64,000 nucleotides of DNA, taken from positions 62,001 to 126,000 of the forward strand of contig NW_026645849.1 in the NCBI RefSeq assembly GCF_949987535.1. Reading direction: 5' to 3'. The DNA comes from Balaenoptera acutorostrata. Lineage: Eukaryota > Chordata > Mammalia > Artiodactyla > Balaenopteridae. A program made the position numbers and the translations under genes. Under the pieces are notes generated by a model. It saw only the letters and a list, made by a program, of their open reading frames with translations, was not told the origin of the DNA and ran no database searches. Within the stretch, counting starts at the first letter, position 1, and every line of letters begins with the position of its first letter. This document shows, one piece after another, positions 62,673 through 64,000 of this stretch.

Positions 62673-64000
62673 TTGGCCAAAAAGGGCGTATGCGTTTTTT
62701 CCTGAATATATTCAGGAAAAAACGCATACGCCCTTTTTGGCCAAGGGCATCATTGTCCACGTTTTGCCGCTTTTCATGTGCTTTCAAGGCGATTCGAATC
62801 TACCTCCTGAAATCTGTTTCCTTCAATTCTGCCTTGCTTTCAAAGCCTCTTCGTTGCCTTCCCTTAATATATTTGTGGACGAGAGGTATCATTTAAAACT
62901 CTGCAGGTTTGTGAATTGCAGTGCCCCTGAGTTCCATTTTTCAACTCGCTTTTTTGGGAGCTGGCCGCAAAAGCGCAGGATTGCTTCAGGCCCTCTTCTG
63001 GTTCTGGGGGGCAGGCTGAGCTTGTGCTTAATTCTTCTTCCTGATGGGAAAATAGAGTGACCTGTGCCTGTCCCAACACCTAGAGCTAGTCTCTCAATGG
63101 TTCCCCCTCTTCCCGTTCATCCTCAGGACAAATTGCAACCTGTACGGAACAGGAGGTTAAAGGTGCTGATTCTCCAAGGAGGGAGATGGCTAGTAAATCG
63201 GCTGGAATGGCGAACCCGAGCAAAGGAGATGAGAAATGAGGTGCGTTTTAGAAACCTTTCCCGATCACACGGTGTACCATCTTCTGGGTTTCTCATGCCT
63301 GTTTTCGACGTAGGAAGATGCCCTTGAACCTGGAGATTTGGGACCCATGGGATGGGTACCATGCAGTATTACTTGAAAGGGTCTGCGTTGGCTCACCCAA
63401 CCTCACCAACCTCTCAGCCCCAAGAGTGTCCACCCTTATGTCTCAATCAGCTGTGGGTCTAGATATGGTCAATCCAGGTTGCATCACAGCCCCTGAACGA
63501 ATTTTGTAAGAATTTCTCTCTCTTTCACTGTCTTTGTTTCACGGGTTTTGAAAAGTAATTTATTTTTATACTGGGGTTTAGCTGCTTTTCACGGCTGTGT
63601 TTATGCCGCTTTACACCCCCTTGACTCACTTACAGAGAGATATCAATACATAGGTTTGAAGATTCTTACTAGTCAGATATATTCTTGTGCAGTGAATAGG
63701 GGGTGTTGAGTCCAGTTCACTGAAAAAGGAATAGGTCTTGTCTCTTACATATTGGGTTTATGGAACGGTATCTGAGCTAATTTGAAACCCTTGTTTTATG
63801 CATCACCCCACCTCACCTTGCCCGTTCAGCAGCCATAGTGTGTTTTCTAAACGTGTGACTCTGTTCTGTTTTGTAATTCAGTTCAAGTGTAGCGGTTTTT
63901 ACATTCCCTCCCGAAGTGATATCTTATGATAAGTGTCTTTTTCTGTGTGACTTATTTCACTTAGAATCGTCGTACCTAAATCCACTCATCGTGCTGCTAC
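62673..64000 (+). repeat. Satellite unit 35, partial (1,328 bp seen)
   Basis: Palindrome perfect. Private ccttcaattc, tctcaatgg, tgtgcagtg and cctcccgaag; ctcaccaacc shared with units 19, 25 and 27. Cut by the window end within the L1-like block. Confidence 0.9.

Larger units (their letters stand above)
1..64000 (+). repeat. Common cetacean satellite array, about 1,759-bp monomers, head to tail
   Basis: Seen: the same unit recurs across the window in one orientation. The internal palindrome starts at 1647, 3713, 5471, 7230, 9296, 11054, 12813, 14880, 16947, 18706, 20465, 22223, 23982, 25741, 27500, 29259, 31018, 32777, 34536, 36293, 38052, 39811, 41570, 43329, 45088, 46845, 48604, 50361, 52120, 53879, 55638, 57397, 59156, 60915 and 62673. 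Spacing is 1757-1759, or 2066-2067 where a SINE is inserted. Known: a highly repetitive component of about 1.76 kb is shared by whales, with a shorter form near 1.58 kb in dolphins and relatives; L1 has been reported as the basic unit of cetacean satellites. Inferred: constitutive heterochromatin of a non-delphinoid cetacean. No single-copy flank is present, so the chromosome position cannot be told. Within a unit (palindrome base 1 = 1): palindrome 1-72, L1-like about 73-125, SINE insertion point after 237, unrecognised block about 200-885, L1-like antisense block about 886-1759. Confidence 0.93.

Noticed and set aside
1..64000. CENP-B box
   Set aside because: I checked the ttcg- and cccg-containing sites of the unit by eye on both strands, and none fits the CENP-B consensus. 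A systematic search would settle it.
1..64000. Endogenous virus or bacterial genes
   Set aside because: No LTR, gag/pol-like frame or operon structure is present. The only retroelement traces are the L1 relic and the SINE.

Overview
The whole 64 kb window is one head-to-tail satellite DNA array on a mammalian chromosome. It has no functional protein-coding gene, no rRNA, no CRISPR and no bacterial or viral locus. The basic monomer is 1,757-1,759 bp. Thirty-five copies of an internal 72-bp palindrome mark the register, so the window holds 34 complete units plus a partial unit at each end, all in the same orientation. Monomer length, a segment resembling a LINE-1 (L1) end, and a cetacean/artiodactyl tRNA-derived SINE together point to the common cetacean satellite. 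A repeat length near 1.76 kb is known from baleen, sperm and beaked whales. Dolphins and their close relatives carry a shorter form near 1.58 kb, so a non-delphinoid whale is the likeliest source.

Anatomy of one unit, counted from the first base of the palindrome: 1-72 is a palindrome with 36-base arms and no spacer. About 73-125 (weaker to about 200) is L1-like sequence read antisense. About 200-885 is a block I do not recognise. About 886-1759 is again L1-like and antisense, from a decayed poly(A) end into the 3' part of L1 ORF2. The palindrome therefore sits inside the L1-derived part. A minus-strand frame across it still shows a recognisable remnant of the Cys/Trp-rich C-terminus of L1 ORF2p.

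Layout: (i) 1-11,166 holds two copies of a 5,583-bp three-unit higher-order repeat, with no difference noticed between them, and a third copy starts at 11,167. One unit of each trimer carries a 292-bp CHR-type SINE with 16-bp target-site duplications. (ii) 12,813-16,946 is a tandem pair of 2,067-bp SINE-bearing units. (iii) 16,947-43,328 is a series of SINE-free units sharing variants in mosaic combinations, with spacings of one and four units. (iv) 43,329-50,360 is a tandem pair of 3,516-bp dimers. (v) 50,361-60,914 is three copies of a 3,518-bp dimer. (vi) Units from about 59.1 kb to 62.7 kb carry private small indels absent elsewhere.

The elements do not form a gene pathway. They record an old L1 fragment becoming a satellite, gaining a palindrome, receiving one SINE insertion, and being repeatedly re-amplified in blocks by unequal exchange or conversion. 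Similarity to L1 and CHR is recognised from memory of these families and was not aligned by computer.
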